Positions 6,167 through 15,049 are shown, numbered from the stretch's first letter. The stretch: 64,000 bases of DNA from Ruminococcus sp. Phil15 (GCA_001940995.1 MSHC01000029.1:24281-88280); one strand, 5' to 3'. A program made the numbers and translations. Notes: generated from the sequence alone by a model not told the origin.

Positions 6167-8353
6167 ATGAAAGAAAAGATGACTAAACTATATAACGGCA
6201 TAAAAAAGTTTTCCTGCGAGAACGTGCTCTTGCTGGTCTACATTTTTTCGACAATCGTAAATTCATACATATTAAGAGCATATACGGTAAAGAACTATTT
6301 TGCAGTGCAGCCTGTATTGGCAGAGCTTGGAATGGCTGTCCTCTTTGCAGCAATAGGTTTTTTAATCAAGCCTAAGAAAAGAATAATCTATTACTCTGTT
6401 TTGTCGGTCGTGTTCGCATTTCTCTGCGGAGCAAATTCGGTGTATTACACAAATTACCGATCGTTTATCTCGTTTTCGCTGCTGGCAACAGCTTCACAGC
6501 TGGGCGGCGTTGCAAATGCAGTAACAGGATATATTATGGAGCCTAAGGACCTTGTATTCATCTGGGCGCCTATCGCAGTTATTGCGACACATTTTGTCAT
6601 CAAGAAAAAAGCTCCTAATCATTATGAGAATACACAGAATGTTCAGAACGGTAAGAAAATGCCAATAAAAGCGCTTATCTGCGGACTTTGCGTACTCGGC
6701 GTGTTTGCTGCGACTCTTACCGGAACAGACTGGTCAAGACTCCGCAAGCAGTGGAACAGAGAATATGTCCTCGGAAAGTTTGGTGCTTGCATCTACCAGA
6801 TCAGCGATATAGTGTCAACTGTCGCCGCCAAGTTCAATACAATCTGGGGCTATGAAGAAAGCCGCCAGACCTTTAACGAGTTTTATGAGGAGCCTCACTA
6901 CAGCGACGGTAAAAATGCCTATACCGATATTTTCAAGGGCAAGAATATTATTGTAATACACGCAGAAAGTATCCAGAACTTTACGCTCGGTACTTTTATG
7001 AACGGCGAGCAATTGACCCCTAACCTCAATAAGCTTGCTAAAGAGGGTATCTACTTCTCTAATTTCTATGCACAGGAAAGCGTAGGTACAAGCTCCGACT
7101 CGGAGTTTACCTTCTCAAGCTCGCTCCTTCCTGCGACAAGCGGTACCGTCGCAATAAACTACTGGGACAGAAATTATGTAACGATCCCTAAGCTTTTAGG
7201 AGAAAAGGGATATTACGCCTTCAGTATGCACGGCAATAACGGATCATACTGGAACAGACTGAATTTTCATAAATCTTTTGGATACGACAGACTCTACCAT
7301 TATTCAAACGACTTTGTGATAGATGAAACTATCGGACTCGGTCTGTCGGATAAGTCGTTCTTCCGTCAGTCTATCTCAAAAATCCAGCAGATTGCTAAGG
7401 ATAATGAGAACTACTACGGCGTAATGATTATGCTTACAAACCATACGCCGTTTACCGATATCGAGAATTACAGCGACTTTGAAGTTAATTTCAAGTATAA
7501 GAAGTATAACGAGGAAACAGGCGCATACGAGGAGCAGTCGGCTGATTTCCTCGAGGGAACTTCTATGGGAAGCTACCTTAAATCAGTCCACTATGCCGAC
7601 GAGGCAATCGGTCAGTTTATCAACGACCTGGACAGCGCAGGACTCCTTGACGATACCGTTATAGTAATCTACGGCGACCACGACGCAAAGATTAAGGAAG
7701 AGGAGTACGAGTATTACTACAACTACAATCCGTTTACAGATGAAACGCTTGACGAGGACGACGAAGGATATATCGCAATAAACGACTTTATCTATAACAT
7801 CAACCGTGAAGTCCCATTTATCATATGGAGCAAGGATATGCCTTGCGAGCCTGTTGAGGTTACAAAGGTTATGGGTATGTACGACTGTCTGCCCACGCTT
7901 GGAAATATGTTCGGATTTGAAAGCGACTACGCACTCGGTACGGATATATTCAGCCTTGGCAAAAACGAGGAGAATGTCGTAATATTCCCGAATGCAAGCT
8001 TTATTACCGATACTGTCTACTACGACAGCCAGACGGGCGACTACTTTGATATGACAGGCTATGAAAACCTCTCTACAAAGGTTTCCTGTAACCAGATTTA
8101 CTGGAACTATACAAGTCCTGTATACAGCGAAACCCGTGACGGAGCGTTTAAATCCGAACAGAGCGTGTACTCGGAGGAGCTTCTAAAAGAAAGGATAAAT
8201 AACGGAGTCGTGTCCGAGGACTATATTAATTACTATACCGAGTACGCCGAAAAGCGCATCGAGGTGTCTAACGCTATAATCTTCCACGACCTTATCAAGT
8301 CAGAGAGTGACGGAAGCGGAGGCTCGGTAGGGGACTACTCAAAAGCTAGCTGA
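6167..8353 (+). CDS. LTA synthase / sulfatase-family glycerophosphotransferase
   Basis: The 728-aa protein has an N-terminal set of about five hydrophobic helices (residues 15-215) and a C-terminal extracellular sulfatase-type domain from about 258. This is the layout of LtaS, which polymerises glycerol phosphate from phosphatidylglycerol. NIIVIHAES supplies the first metal ligand. GTSSDSEF (307-314) is the nucleophile motif, in which Ser309 aligns with the usual Thr and Thr308 is adjacent. WNR, LTNHTPF and YGDHDAKI are the other active-site blocks. An acidic Tyr-rich insertion follows GDHD. The C-terminus extends beyond the domain. It is transcribed alone between its own promoter and terminator. 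Whether it makes LTA or another phosphoglycerol polymer is not decided by the sequence. Confidence 0.85.
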   Translation: MKEKMTKLYNGIKKFSCENVLLLVYIFSTIVNSYILRAYTVKNYFAVQPVLAELGMAVLFAAIGFLIKPKKRIIYYSVLSVVFAFLCGANSVYYTNYRSFISFSLLATASQLGGVANAVTGYIMEPKDLVFIWAPIAVIATHFVIKKKAPNHYENTQNVQNGKKMPIKALICGLCVLGVFAATLTGTDWSRLRKQWNREYVLGKFGACIYQISDIVSTVAAKFNTIWGYEESRQTFNEFYEEPHYSDGKNAYTDIFKGKNIIVIHAESIQNFTLGTFMNGEQLTPNLNKLAKEGIYFSNFYAQESVGTSSDSEFTFSSSLLPATSGTVAINYWDRNYVTIPKLLGEKGYYAFSMHGNNGSYWNRLNFHKSFGYDRLYHYSNDFVIDETIGLGLSDKSFFRQSISKIQQIAKDNENYYGVMIMLTNHTPFTDIENYSDFEVNFKYKKYNEETGAYEEQSADFLEGTSMGSYLKSVHYADEAIGQFINDLDSAGLLDDTVIVIYGDHDAKIKEEEYEYYYNYNPFTDETLDEDDEGYIAINDFIYNINREVPFIIWSKDMPCEPVEVTKVMGMYDCLPTLGNMFGFESDYALGTDIFSLGKNEENVVIFPNASFITDTVYYDSQTGDYFDMTGYENLSTKVSCNQIYWNYTSPVYSETRDGAFKSEQSVYSEELLKERINNGVVSEDYINYYTEYAEKRIEVSNAIIFHDLIKSESDGSGGSVGDYSKAS

Positions 8354-8360
8354 TAAAAAT

Positions 8361-8398
8361 AATCCGTAGGTGATAAAAGTATCGCCTGCGGATTTTTT
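8361..8398 (+). terminator. Terminator of the LTA synthase gene
   Basis: A 15-bp stem with two G-T pairs (8361-8375 with 8380-8394) is followed by a T run. Confidence 0.85.
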
Positions 8399-8416
8399 GC
8401 AGTAAATCTCAGCTTG

Positions 8417-8449
8417 CAAAAATAAAAAGCGCCGCTTTTTGCGACGCTT
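8417..8449 (-). terminator. Terminator of rpmB
   Basis: Read on the minus strand, AAGCGTCGC and GCGGCGCTT form a 9-bp stem around AAAAA, followed by TTTTTATTTTT. Confidence 0.8.
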
Positions 8450-8484
8450 CTCTTTCGGATAGCGTATATCTTAGCTGAAAGCAA

Positions 8485-8670
8485 TTAAGCTCTTTCTACC
8501 TTGCCGGAACGCAGACATCTTGAACAAGCGTAAACGTGACAAGGAGTGCCGTTAACAACAGCCTTAACCCTCTTAACATTTGGCTTCCAAGTTCTGTTTG
8601 TTCTTCTGTGAGAATGAGAAACCTTAATTCCGAAAGTTACACCCTTTCCGCAAATATCGCACTTTGCCAT
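8485..8670 (-). CDS. rpmB: 50S ribosomal protein L28
   Basis: The 61-aa product begins MAKCDICGKGVTFG and contains the L28 core (VSHSHRRTNR, W.PN..RVKA, V.ACSRCLRSGKV). Two CxxC pairs make it the zinc-binding form. The start at 8670 is set by AAGGAGGTG 7 bp upstream on the minus strand; the longer open frame is not used. It is monocistronic, with a good promoter and terminator, a common arrangement in Firmicutes. Confidence 0.97.
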   Translation of the reverse strand: MAKCDICGKGVTFGIKVSHSHRRTNRTWKPNVKRVKAVVNGTPCHVYACSRCLRSGKVERA

Positions 8671-8714
8671 CAGGTTGCACCTCCTTTTCAATAATCAAAA
8701 TATGCAACATTAGT

Positions 8715-8743
8715 ATTTTATCAGAAATCATACAAAATTGCAA
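8715..8743 (-). promoter_or_regulatory. Promoter of rpmB
   Basis: TTGCAA (8738-8743), 17 bp, TAAAAT (8715-8720) on the minus strand, about 45 bp upstream of the start codon. Confidence 0.65.
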
Positions 8744-8824
8744 GCCTTTTTTTGAATTTTTTTTAAAATACCTGAATTTTTAAAAAACTTTATGGGTTAT
8801 TACAAAAAAATGCCCGTTCCAGCC

Positions 8825-8853
8825 TTGTAATTTTACTTAAAATATAGTATAAT
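8825..8853 (+). promoter_or_regulatory. Promoter of the S2P-scpA-scpB run
   Basis: TTGTAA (8825-8830), 17 bp, TATAAT (8848-8853), 47 bp before the S2P protease start. Confidence 0.65.
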
Positions 8854-8900
8854 ACTTAATATATCTGTGAAAAAATCACCTCATTGCGAAAGGAATATCT

Positions 8901-9590
8901 ATGAACGCACAAACTATAACCGAATACGGCTCAAGACTTATTATAATTTTTATGATTTTGCCTATACACGAGTTTGCCCATGCGTGGAGCGCATACAAGC
9001 TCGGCGACAATACGGCAATGTATAAGGGCAGACTTACAATGAATCCGCTTGCACATATCGACCCTATAGGCGCAATCTGCCTCTTGTTTACGGGATACGG
9101 CTGGGCTAAGCCTGTTCCTATTAATCCGCTCAAATTCAAGCATTACAGACGTGATATAGCTCTTACCGCTATGGCAGGTCCTCTCTCCAACCTTATCGTT
9201 GCATTTGTCGGAACAATAGGCTTGCAGACGGTAGTAGCAATGAACGACAGCTACGAAATCAGAGACGGCATCATATACTATATCGTTGGCACAAACGATA
9301 CTCCTGCGTATTATGCAATCCTGCTTTTGTACTTTGTCGTTGTCGTAAACATAGGACTTGCCGTTTTTAACCTTATCCCTGTCCCGCCGCTAGACGGCTC
9401 AAGAATTTTAAGCTATTTTACTCCGGCAAAGTATGATAAATTCTTAGTACAGAACCAGATGATTATATCTATCGTTTTCCTCGCACTCGTGGTTACGGGA
9501 GTGCTCTCTATTCCTCTCGGCTTTTTGCGTGACCTTATATTCGACCTCTACCTGTTCCTTACAGGCTGGGTGCCAAAACTTGTGGGGTAG
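8901..9590 (+). CDS. Site-2 protease family (M50) membrane metalloprotease
   Basis: The 229-aa protein is an integral membrane zinc protease of the compact S2P group found next to scpAB in Firmicutes. The HExxH motif is HEFAH (His23, Glu24, His27) in the first span, and the third metal ligand is in NLIPVPPLDGSRIL in a later span. About five hydrophobic segments are present. RBS GAAAGGA lies 8 bp upstream. The stop codon is only 3 bp from scpA, so the two are co-transcribed. Its substrates are unknown. Confidence 0.9.
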   Translation: MNAQTITEYGSRLIIIFMILPIHEFAHAWSAYKLGDNTAMYKGRLTMNPLAHIDPIGAICLLFTGYGWAKPVPINPLKFKHYRRDIALTAMAGPLSNLIVAFVGTIGLQTVVAMNDSYEIRDGIIYYIVGTNDTPAYYAILLLYFVVVVNIGLAVFNLIPVPPLDGSRILSYFTPAKYDKFLVQNQMIISIVFLALVVTGVLSIPLGFLRDLIFDLYLFLTGWVPKLVG

Positions 9591-9593
9591 CGA

Positions 9594-10532
9594 ATGGAGA
9601 ATAACCTCACCTTTAAGCTTTCCTGCTTTGAAGGACCGATGGATCTGCTGTTGTTCCTTATCTCAAAGCATAAGCTTAATATCAACGATATCGAAATTGC
9701 AGTGCTTTTGGAGCAGTATCTCCTCTATATCGAGGGAATATCCGAAACGGACTTTGAAACGGCAGGCGAGTTCCTCGAGATGGCTGCAAGGCTTATCTAT
9801 ATCAAGACAGTAAGCCTCCTGCCAAAGCCTGAGGAAGCCGAGGTGCTCAAGAAAGAGCTTGAGGGCAGGCTTATCGAGTATTCGCTATGCAAAGCCTGCG
9901 CACAGAAGCTTGGCGCACTCTATGTAGGTTCAAAAAGCTTCGTAAGAGAGCCAATGAAAATCGAGGTAGATAAAACCTATAATGTGATAAGCGAGCCTCA
10001 GGTGCTTGTAGACGCATACCTCGCAATCTCTCAAAGAGTCAAACGCTCCGCACCGCTTAAAGCGTCGCTCTTTGAGCCGATAGTGTCGCATAAGATTGTT
10101 TCGGTTACATCAAAAATAATCTTTATCCTAAAGAACCTCTACACCGTCGGCAGTTGTCCTATGGACAAGCTGTATGACGGAGTTAACGATAAGAGCGAAA
10201 GAGTCGCAACGTTTTTAGCTGTTTTAGAGCTTACAAAATCGGGCAGAATAAGGATAAGCGACGACAACTCTGAGCTTTATTTTGTCGGACATCTGAGGAG
10301 TCAGCGTGCCGGACAAAGAAGAACCGCAAAATCCGCCGAGGCATCAGATAACGTGGACGAGGCAGATGAAGCGGCTGGGAAGATAACGGCAGATGACCAC
10401 GAAGCAAAAATTATCCCTTCGCTGAAAGTGAACCTCTGGAATAATCCGAGTGCAATTCGGCACTACCATATCGCAACAGGCGCACTCAGAAAAACAAATC
10501 TCTGGGGATACATAAATAAAGGCAACAGATAA
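9594..10532 (+). CDS. scpA: Segregation and condensation protein A
   Basis: The 312-aa product has the ScpA start (LTFKLSCFEGPMDLLLFLISKHKLNI) and the EFLEMAARLIYIKT block, which together bind the Smc neck. The Smc-head-binding winged helix is around residues 170-220 (FLAVLELTKSGRI). It is longer than usual (about 250 aa) because of a C-terminal extension from about 235 that ends in a Lys/Asn-rich tail. With ScpB and Smc it forms the condensin that organises and segregates the chromosome. It starts 3 bp after the protease gene and 18 bp before scpB. Confidence 0.95.
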   Translation: MENNLTFKLSCFEGPMDLLLFLISKHKLNINDIEIAVLLEQYLLYIEGISETDFETAGEFLEMAARLIYIKTVSLLPKPEEAEVLKKELEGRLIEYSLCKACAQKLGALYVGSKSFVREPMKIEVDKTYNVISEPQVLVDAYLAISQRVKRSAPLKASLFEPIVSHKIVSVTSKIIFILKNLYTVGSCPMDKLYDGVNDKSERVATFLAVLELTKSGRIRISDDNSELYFVGHLRSQRAGQRRTAKSAEASDNVDEADEAAGKITADDHEAKIIPSLKVNLWNNPSAIRHYHIATGALRKTNLWGYINKGNR

Positions 10533-10550
10533 CCATACAGGAAGGAACTT

Positions 10551-11126
10551 TTGAACAGTATGCAGATAGATGAACTTGTAACCGCCGCAGAAGCAGTGCT
10601 TTTTGCAAGCGGTGAGCCTATCGAAGAAATAAGACTGGCACAGGTTTTGGAAACCGAGCAAGGCGACGTGCCGAATATTATAACGCTTTTGAACGACAGA
10701 TATGACGAAATGGGCAGCGCGCTTACAGTTTTGAAGCTTGAGGACTCCTATCAGCTTTCGGTTAAGCTGTCGCATGGAGAGTTTGTGAAGAAAACGCTTG
10801 AAACCAAGCGTAATACAGCGCTATCTCCAGCCGCAATGGAGGTGCTTACAATCGTAGCGTATAACCAGCCTGTTACAAAAAGCTTTGTCGAAAATGTAAG
10901 AGGCGTAGACAGCTCCTCAACAGTAAATTCTCTTGTCGAAAAAGGTCTTGTTACAGAAGCAGGCAGACTTGATTTGCCCGGCAGACCGATAGCATACAAA
11001 ACAACGCCTAATTTCCTGCGATGCTTTAGTCTTGAGTCGCTCAGCGAATTGCCTGAAATACCAAGAAAGAGCGAGCAGATGAATATCGACGAAATTCTGG
11101 AAGATAATTTGCCAAAGGAACAGTGA
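10551..11126 (+). CDS. scpB: Segregation and condensation protein B
   Basis: The 191-aa protein has the two winged-helix domains of ScpB: IDELVTAAEAVLFASGEPI at the N-terminus, then LSPAAMEVLTIVAYNQPVTK and IEKGLVTEAGRLDLPGRPIAYKTT-like blocks. It is the dimeric partner of ScpA. The start may be the TTG at 10551, spaced 4 nt from GGAAGGA (10540-10546), or the ATG at 10560, which is 13 nt away; I prefer TTG. It is co-transcribed with scpA. Confidence 0.95.
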   Translation: MNSMQIDELVTAAEAVLFASGEPIEEIRLAQVLETEQGDVPNIITLLNDRYDEMGSALTVLKLEDSYQLSVKLSHGEFVKKTLETKRNTALSPAAMEVLTIVAYNQPVTKSFVENVRGVDSSSTVNSLVEKGLVTEAGRLDLPGRPIAYKTTPNFLRCFSLESLSELPEIPRKSEQMNIDEILEDNLPKEQ

Positions 11127-11154
11127 CTAATACATAACTTTAATAGAGAAGGAG

Positions 11155-12060
11155 ATGATAACGATAATAGCCCTATATATAATTTTAGGAATAGTAGCGC
11201 TTATCGTCATACTTCTGCACTTTTCCGTGAGAGTAACGCTTAAAGCAAAAACAGGCGAGAAACCGTTTGTTGAGGTAAAATATCTGTTTTTCACAATCTT
11301 TCCAAGAAAGCCCAAGAAGCATAAAAACGGAAAAGAGCCTTCGGAGGAGAATAAGGAGCAGTATAAATCCGAGTTTACGGACGAGGATATAGAGAAGCTT
11401 CTTGAAAATGCGCAGGCAATAGATGCCGAAGAAGAAAAGAAAGATGAAAAGCCGGCTGTCGAACTAGTCGAGATAAAGGAAGAAACAGCAGTTCCTGAAG
11501 TTTCAGAAATTGCAGAGCAGGCAGACGAGGCGGAAGCCCAAAAGAATAAATCGGAAGCTGGCGAGGTTTCCGAAGAACAGTCGGAGGAAAGCGGACTTAA
11601 AAAGCTAAAATCAAAGTTTTTGATGATAAAGCCGTATATCCCGATGGCGTGGAAGTATTTCAGGAAGATACTTAAAACAATCAGAATTACTAAGCTCGAT
11701 ATTGAAATAACAAGCGGTAAAGAAGATGCCTATGAAGCCGCAATGATGTACGGAAAGCTTAATGCCGCCCTCTATAACGTCATCGCGCTTCTCAGCAGAA
11801 TTTTTACGGTGAGAGTCCTTAATAAAACGAAGGTCAACTGCGTGTTTAACAAAAAGACCTTCGAGTATGACGTTTCAACAGTCGTGCTTGTAAGACCCAG
11901 TACGCTTATCGCAATAGCCTTTTGCGTAGGAGTTAATTTCCTCAGAATTTTCATTCCGCAGAAATTCAGAGCATGGAGAAAGAAAAGACGTGAGGAAAAG
12001 GAAAATAAAAGGAAATTAAAAAATACAGAAACGGAGTTGTTAAAAAATGAGTGCAACTAA
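11155..12060 (+). CDS. DUF2953 (YtfI-like) membrane protein
   Basis: The 301-aa protein has one N-terminal span (about 2-20) and a DUF2953-type C-terminal half (about 165-265, LKTIRITKLDIEITSGKEDAY...). Between them lies a ~70-residue acidic linker very rich in Glu. In B. subtilis the pair ytfI-ytfJ has the same order, and the downstream gene here is indeed YtfJ-like. The family is found in spore formers. The ATG at 11155 abuts the ribosome binding site GAAGGAG (11148-11154), so either this close spacing is tolerated or a rare codon a few positions later is used. The 3' end overlaps ytfJ by 14 bp. Confidence 0.8.
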   Translation: MITIIALYIILGIVALIVILLHFSVRVTLKAKTGEKPFVEVKYLFFTIFPRKPKKHKNGKEPSEENKEQYKSEFTDEDIEKLLENAQAIDAEEEKKDEKPAVELVEIKEETAVPEVSEIAEQADEAEAQKNKSEAGEVSEEQSEESGLKKLKSKFLMIKPYIPMAWKYFRKILKTIRITKLDIEITSGKEDAYEAAMMYGKLNAALYNVIALLSRIFTVRVLNKTKVNCVFNKKTFEYDVSTVVLVRPSTLIAIAFCVGVNFLRIFIPQKFRAWRKKRREEKENKRKLKNTETELLKNECN

Positions 12061-12430
12061 AATCGAAACCCTCGTACAGACAGCAATTGAGAAAATCCGT
12101 GAGCTGGCAGACTGCCAGACAATTGTAGGAAATCCAATCACAGTAAACGATAATACAACAATTATCCCTGTGTCTAAGGTTTCCTGCGGATTTGCATCGG
12201 GCGGCTCTGACCTGCCTACATCTGTCGCAAAGGACTGCTTCGGCGGCGGCTCGGGCGCAGGAGTTACCGTTACGCCAATCGCATTTATCGCAGTAACGGA
12301 CAGCGAGGTAAAGCTCCTCCAGCTCTCAATGAACGCACCAAAGGAAAATGCCGCAATCAATATGCTTCCGGAAATTATTGACAAGGTAACCGCTTATCTC
12401 CAGAAGAAAAAGGAAGAAAAAGCCGAATAG
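12047..12430 (+). CDS. ytfJ: GerW/YtfJ family sporulation protein
   Basis: The 127-aa protein matches the GerW family: an N-terminal helical segment (VQTAIEKIRELAD), the NPITV-TIIPVSKVSCGFASGGSD core, a Gly-rich FGGGSGAGV loop and a C-terminal helical end. In Bacillus it is a forespore protein needed for normal germination. The 14-bp overlap with the DUF2953 gene implies translational coupling. Confidence 0.9.
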   Translation: MSATKIETLVQTAIEKIRELADCQTIVGNPITVNDNTTIIPVSKVSCGFASGGSDLPTSVAKDCFGGGSGAGVTVTPIAFIAVTDSEVKLLQLSMNAPKENAAINMLPEIIDKVTAYLQKKKEEKAE

Positions 12431-12462
12431 CTTTTTGACGTATTATTTTCGTAAACCGGCAT

Positions 12463-12489
12463 AGATTACTCTTGTAAGCTAAGTAATCT
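12463..12489 (+). promoter_or_regulatory. Hairpin abutting the ribosome binding site of the dacF-like gene
   Basis: AGATTACT (12463-12470) and AGTAATCT (12482-12489) form a perfect 8-bp stem ending one base before the GTGAGG ribosome binding site. It may protect the mRNA end or tune translation. No T run follows, so it is not a terminator. Confidence 0.35.
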
Positions 12490-12501
12490 GTGAGGTTTTA
12501 T

Positions 12502-13644
12502 ATGAAAAAAGTTTTTAGTGTATTACTCAGTCTGTGCCTTGTTTGCGGCATTGTGCCGACAGATAGGGCATTGGCTTTTTCACAAAGCGATATTTCGGCA
12601 GGCTCTGCAATCCTTGTCGAGGCAGAGTCGGGCAGAGTCATATTTGAAAAGAATGCGTATGAGCGCCGTCCTATGGCAAGCACAACGAAGATTATGTCAA
12701 CCATACTCAGTATCGAAAGCGGAGACCTGGATACCCGCTTTACTGTAGACAGCGAAGCAATAAAGGTTGAAGGCTCGTCAATGGGTCTTGTCGAGGGGGA
12801 TTCAGTCACAAAGCGTGATTTGTGCTATGGTATGATGCTCCCAAGCGGAAACGACGCTGCAAACGCAACAGCCGTCAAGGTAGCAGGGAACGTTGACGCT
12901 TTTGTCCGTATGATGAATGATAAAGCGTCGGAGATAGGACTCTCCGATACCCACTTTGTCACTCCGTCGGGACTCGACGACTATACCGACGACCACTACT
13001 CGACCGCATACGATATGGCTATGCTCGCACGCTACGCAATGCAGAATGAAACATTCTGCGAAATTTGCGGAACGGAAAGCGTCTGCTTGGAGTATGGAAA
13101 TCCGCCTTATAAAAGATGGCTCACTAATACAAACAAGCTGCTTAAAACCTGCAAGGGAGTCTGCGGCGTAAAAACAGGCTTTACCGATAAGGCAGGAAGA
13201 TGCCTCGTGTCCGCCTGCGAAAGAGACGGCGTGAAGCTTATCTGCGTAACATTAAATGCCCCTAACGACTGGCAGGACCACAATAGGCTATACAATTTCG
13301 GCTTTTCAAAGCTTGTGAATACCGAACTGCCATGCGACTATTATGGCTTTAACATCGATGTAGTGGGCGGCAAAATTCCTAATATTATCTGCTCTGTCGA
13401 AGAAAAGCCGAGAGCGACTATGTATGTAGCAGAAGCTGATAACGTCACGAGCGAGGTAATCCTCCCTAAGTTTCTCTATGCGCCTGTTGTACAGAATGAA
13501 AAGGTCGGAGAAATAAGATTTTACAGCGGTGAAATAGAGGTTGCCTGCGTCGATATAATCGCAAAAGAGTTTGTGGAGGCGGAAGAGCCGGAGGAAAAAT
13601 CTCTGCTCGAGCGTATAAAGGATAAATTTATTTTTGAATGGTAA
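12502..13644 (+). CDS. D-alanyl-D-alanine carboxypeptidase (DacF/PBP5 family)
   Basis: The 380-aa product has a signal peptide (MKKVFSVLLSLCLVCGIVP...), the serine carboxypeptidase motifs STTK (Ser60-Lys63), SGN (in LPSGNDAAN) and KTG (in CGVKTGFTDKAG), and a C-terminal beta-rich PBP5-like domain ending in an amphipathic helix that would hold it on the membrane. It trims the terminal D-Ala of peptidoglycan stem peptides outside the cell. The ATG at 12502 is 6 bp from GTGAGG; the in-frame GTG at 12490 is part of that ribosome binding site. Its position after ytfJ suits a sporulation-related DacF, but this is inference. Confidence 0.92.
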   Translation: MKKVFSVLLSLCLVCGIVPTDRALAFSQSDISAGSAILVEAESGRVIFEKNAYERRPMASTTKIMSTILSIESGDLDTRFTVDSEAIKVEGSSMGLVEGDSVTKRDLCYGMMLPSGNDAANATAVKVAGNVDAFVRMMNDKASEIGLSDTHFVTPSGLDDYTDDHYSTAYDMAMLARYAMQNETFCEICGTESVCLEYGNPPYKRWLTNTNKLLKTCKGVCGVKTGFTDKAGRCLVSACERDGVKLICVTLNAPNDWQDHNRLYNFGFSKLVNTELPCDYYGFNIDVVGGKIPNIICSVEEKPRATMYVAEADNVTSEVILPKFLYAPVVQNEKVGEIRFYSGEIEVACVDIIAKEFVEAEEPEEKSLLERIKDKFIFEW

Positions 13645-13727
13645 AAAATGCCGATACCCTGCCTTTTTACGGGCAGGGCAAGGCTTTTTGCAAAACACCG
13701 CAGGGATGCGGGAAAGGACTGACAGTT

Positions 13728-14498
13728 ATGGAAAAAATCAGAATTCAGAAAATCATTTCCGAGGCAGGCTACTGCTCCAGAAGAAAGGCTGAAGAGCTTA
13801 TCTCAGCAAAAAAGGTAAAGGTCAACGGCAGACCTTGCAGTCTGGGCGATAAGGCAGACCCGTTTAAAGACCTCATAACCATCGACGGCGAGCCGGTAGT
13901 TGTGGAAAAGAAAAGAGAGCTTGTCTACCTTATGCTTCATAAGCCGAGAGGCTACATAACAACCGCCAAGGACGAGCAGGACAGAAAATGCGTTACCGAT
14001 TTGGTGAGCGATGTCGGAGTCAGAGTGTATCCCGTAGGCAGACTGGATAAGCAGTCCGAGGGCCTTATATTTCTCACAAACGACGGCAAGTTTGCAAACG
14101 AAATAATGCACCCCTCTCACCATGTCAGCAAAACGTACAGAGTAACCGTCCGCACTCAGCTAACGGACGAGGTCCTTGCAAAACTTTCCGGAGGCGTTGA
14201 AATCGACGGCAGAATGACTCTCCCTTGCACAATAACCGTCCTCACGAACGAGCCTGAAAGAGCGGTAATGCTTATGGTAATCAAGGAGGGCAGAAACCGT
14301 CAGATCAGAAAGATGTGCGAGGCTGTAAATTTAGAAGTCGCAAGACTTAAAAGAACCGCAATCGGGCCTGTAAAGCTTGGTATGCTTCAGCCGGGCGAGT
14401 ACAGAGAGCTTACCGCAGAGGAGCTTCGTGCGTTAAGAACGGCTCTTGCAAAAGGCGCTTCGCCAAATATACCTGTAAACAACAGAAAAAGGAGATAA
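13728..14498 (+). CDS. rluB: 23S rRNA pseudouridine synthase, RluB/RsuA family
   Basis: The 256-aa protein starts at ATG 13728 (GGAAAGGA upstream). An S4 RNA-binding domain covers residues 1-60 (RIQKIISEAGYCSRRKAEELI). The catalytic domain has GRLDKQSEGLIFLTNDG with Asp107 and the family-typical GRNRQIRKMCEAV. It modifies U2605-type positions of 23S rRNA in the cytoplasm. It is followed after 6 bp by a GNAT-like gene. A longer open frame from 13638 begins inside the preceding gene and is rejected. Confidence 0.93.
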   Translation: MEKIRIQKIISEAGYCSRRKAEELISAKKVKVNGRPCSLGDKADPFKDLITIDGEPVVVEKKRELVYLMLHKPRGYITTAKDEQDRKCVTDLVSDVGVRVYPVGRLDKQSEGLIFLTNDGKFANEIMHPSHHVSKTYRVTVRTQLTDEVLAKLSGGVEIDGRMTLPCTITVLTNEPERAVMLMVIKEGRNRQIRKMCEAVNLEVARLKRTAIGPVKLGMLQPGEYRELTAEELRALRTALAKGASPNIPVNNRKRR

Positions 14499-14504
14499 CA
14501 TATA

Positions 14505-14891
14505 ATGCTTCAGATCTTGCAGACAAGAAACCGCGAAAGCTATAAGAATAAAATTGAGGAGCTTTCTCTTACAGACAGTTTTCCGAGCGTCGTAGAAGCC
14601 ACCGATAATGACAAGGTGATCGGCGTCGGCATCTATCATATGGATTTTGAGAAGGGCGCAGTTTCTATCGACTATTGCGAGTGGAATGACGATATAATGC
14701 TCTTAGACGGCATCATAAGAAGCATACTCTTTCTCATGATGCTCAGAGGTATAGAAAAAGCCGTTTTCTCAAAGGACCTCGAAAATGAGTGCAGAAAGCT
14801 CGGTTTTGTAAAGGACGATACCCTTATGCTGGACGGCATAAGCGGTATGCTCGACGGATGTAAGCATTGTAAACATAACAGCGAAAACTGA
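14505..14891 (+). CDS. GNAT-like small protein
   Basis: The 128-aa product resembles a minimal GCN5-type acetyltransferase fold: a beta pair (VVEATDNDKVIGVGIYHMD), a strand before a helix (DYCEWNDDIMLLDGIIRSILFLMMLRGI), and KLGF near the C-terminus. The acetyl-CoA pyrophosphate loop (QxxGxG/A) is not evident, so activity is doubtful. The end is Cys/His-rich (CKHCKH). It follows rluB by 6 bp with RBS AAGGAGA and precedes a strong terminator, so it belongs to that transcript. Similar genes are often annotated as hypothetical. Confidence 0.55.
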   Translation: MLQILQTRNRESYKNKIEELSLTDSFPSVVEATDNDKVIGVGIYHMDFEKGAVSIDYCEWNDDIMLLDGIIRSILFLMMLRGIEKAVFSKDLENECRKLGFVKDDTLMLDGISGMLDGCKHCKHNSEN

Positions 14892-14898
14892 CATTTTG

Positions 14899-14940
14899 AA
14901 AAGGACAGAGTAGCTTTCTGCTTTGTCCTTTTTGCTTTTG
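14899..14940 (+). terminator. Intrinsic terminator
   Basis: A 15-bp stem (14899-14913 with 14918-14932, two G-T pairs) with CTTT loop is followed by TTGCTTTT. Confidence 0.8.
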
Positions 14941-15020
14941 TAAAATTCGCCCTCTTTGCCGTAATTGAAAGCCCAAAATTGTGAAAAATGTAAAAAGTCG
15001 GTTAACTCTGCATATTTTAC

Positions 15021-15049
15021 TTGTAAATCGAGCTGAAAAATAGTATAAT
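15021..15049 (+). promoter_or_regulatory. Promoter of the carboxyltransferase operon
   Basis: TTGTAA (15021-15026), 17 bp, TATAAT (15044-15049), about 80 bp before the first start codon. Confidence 0.65.

Noticed and set aside
13646..13690. CCCTGCC/GGCAGGG hairpin between the carboxypeptidase gene and rluB
   Set aside because: No T run follows directly, so it is not called a terminator; it may be chance or an mRNA-processing hairpin.
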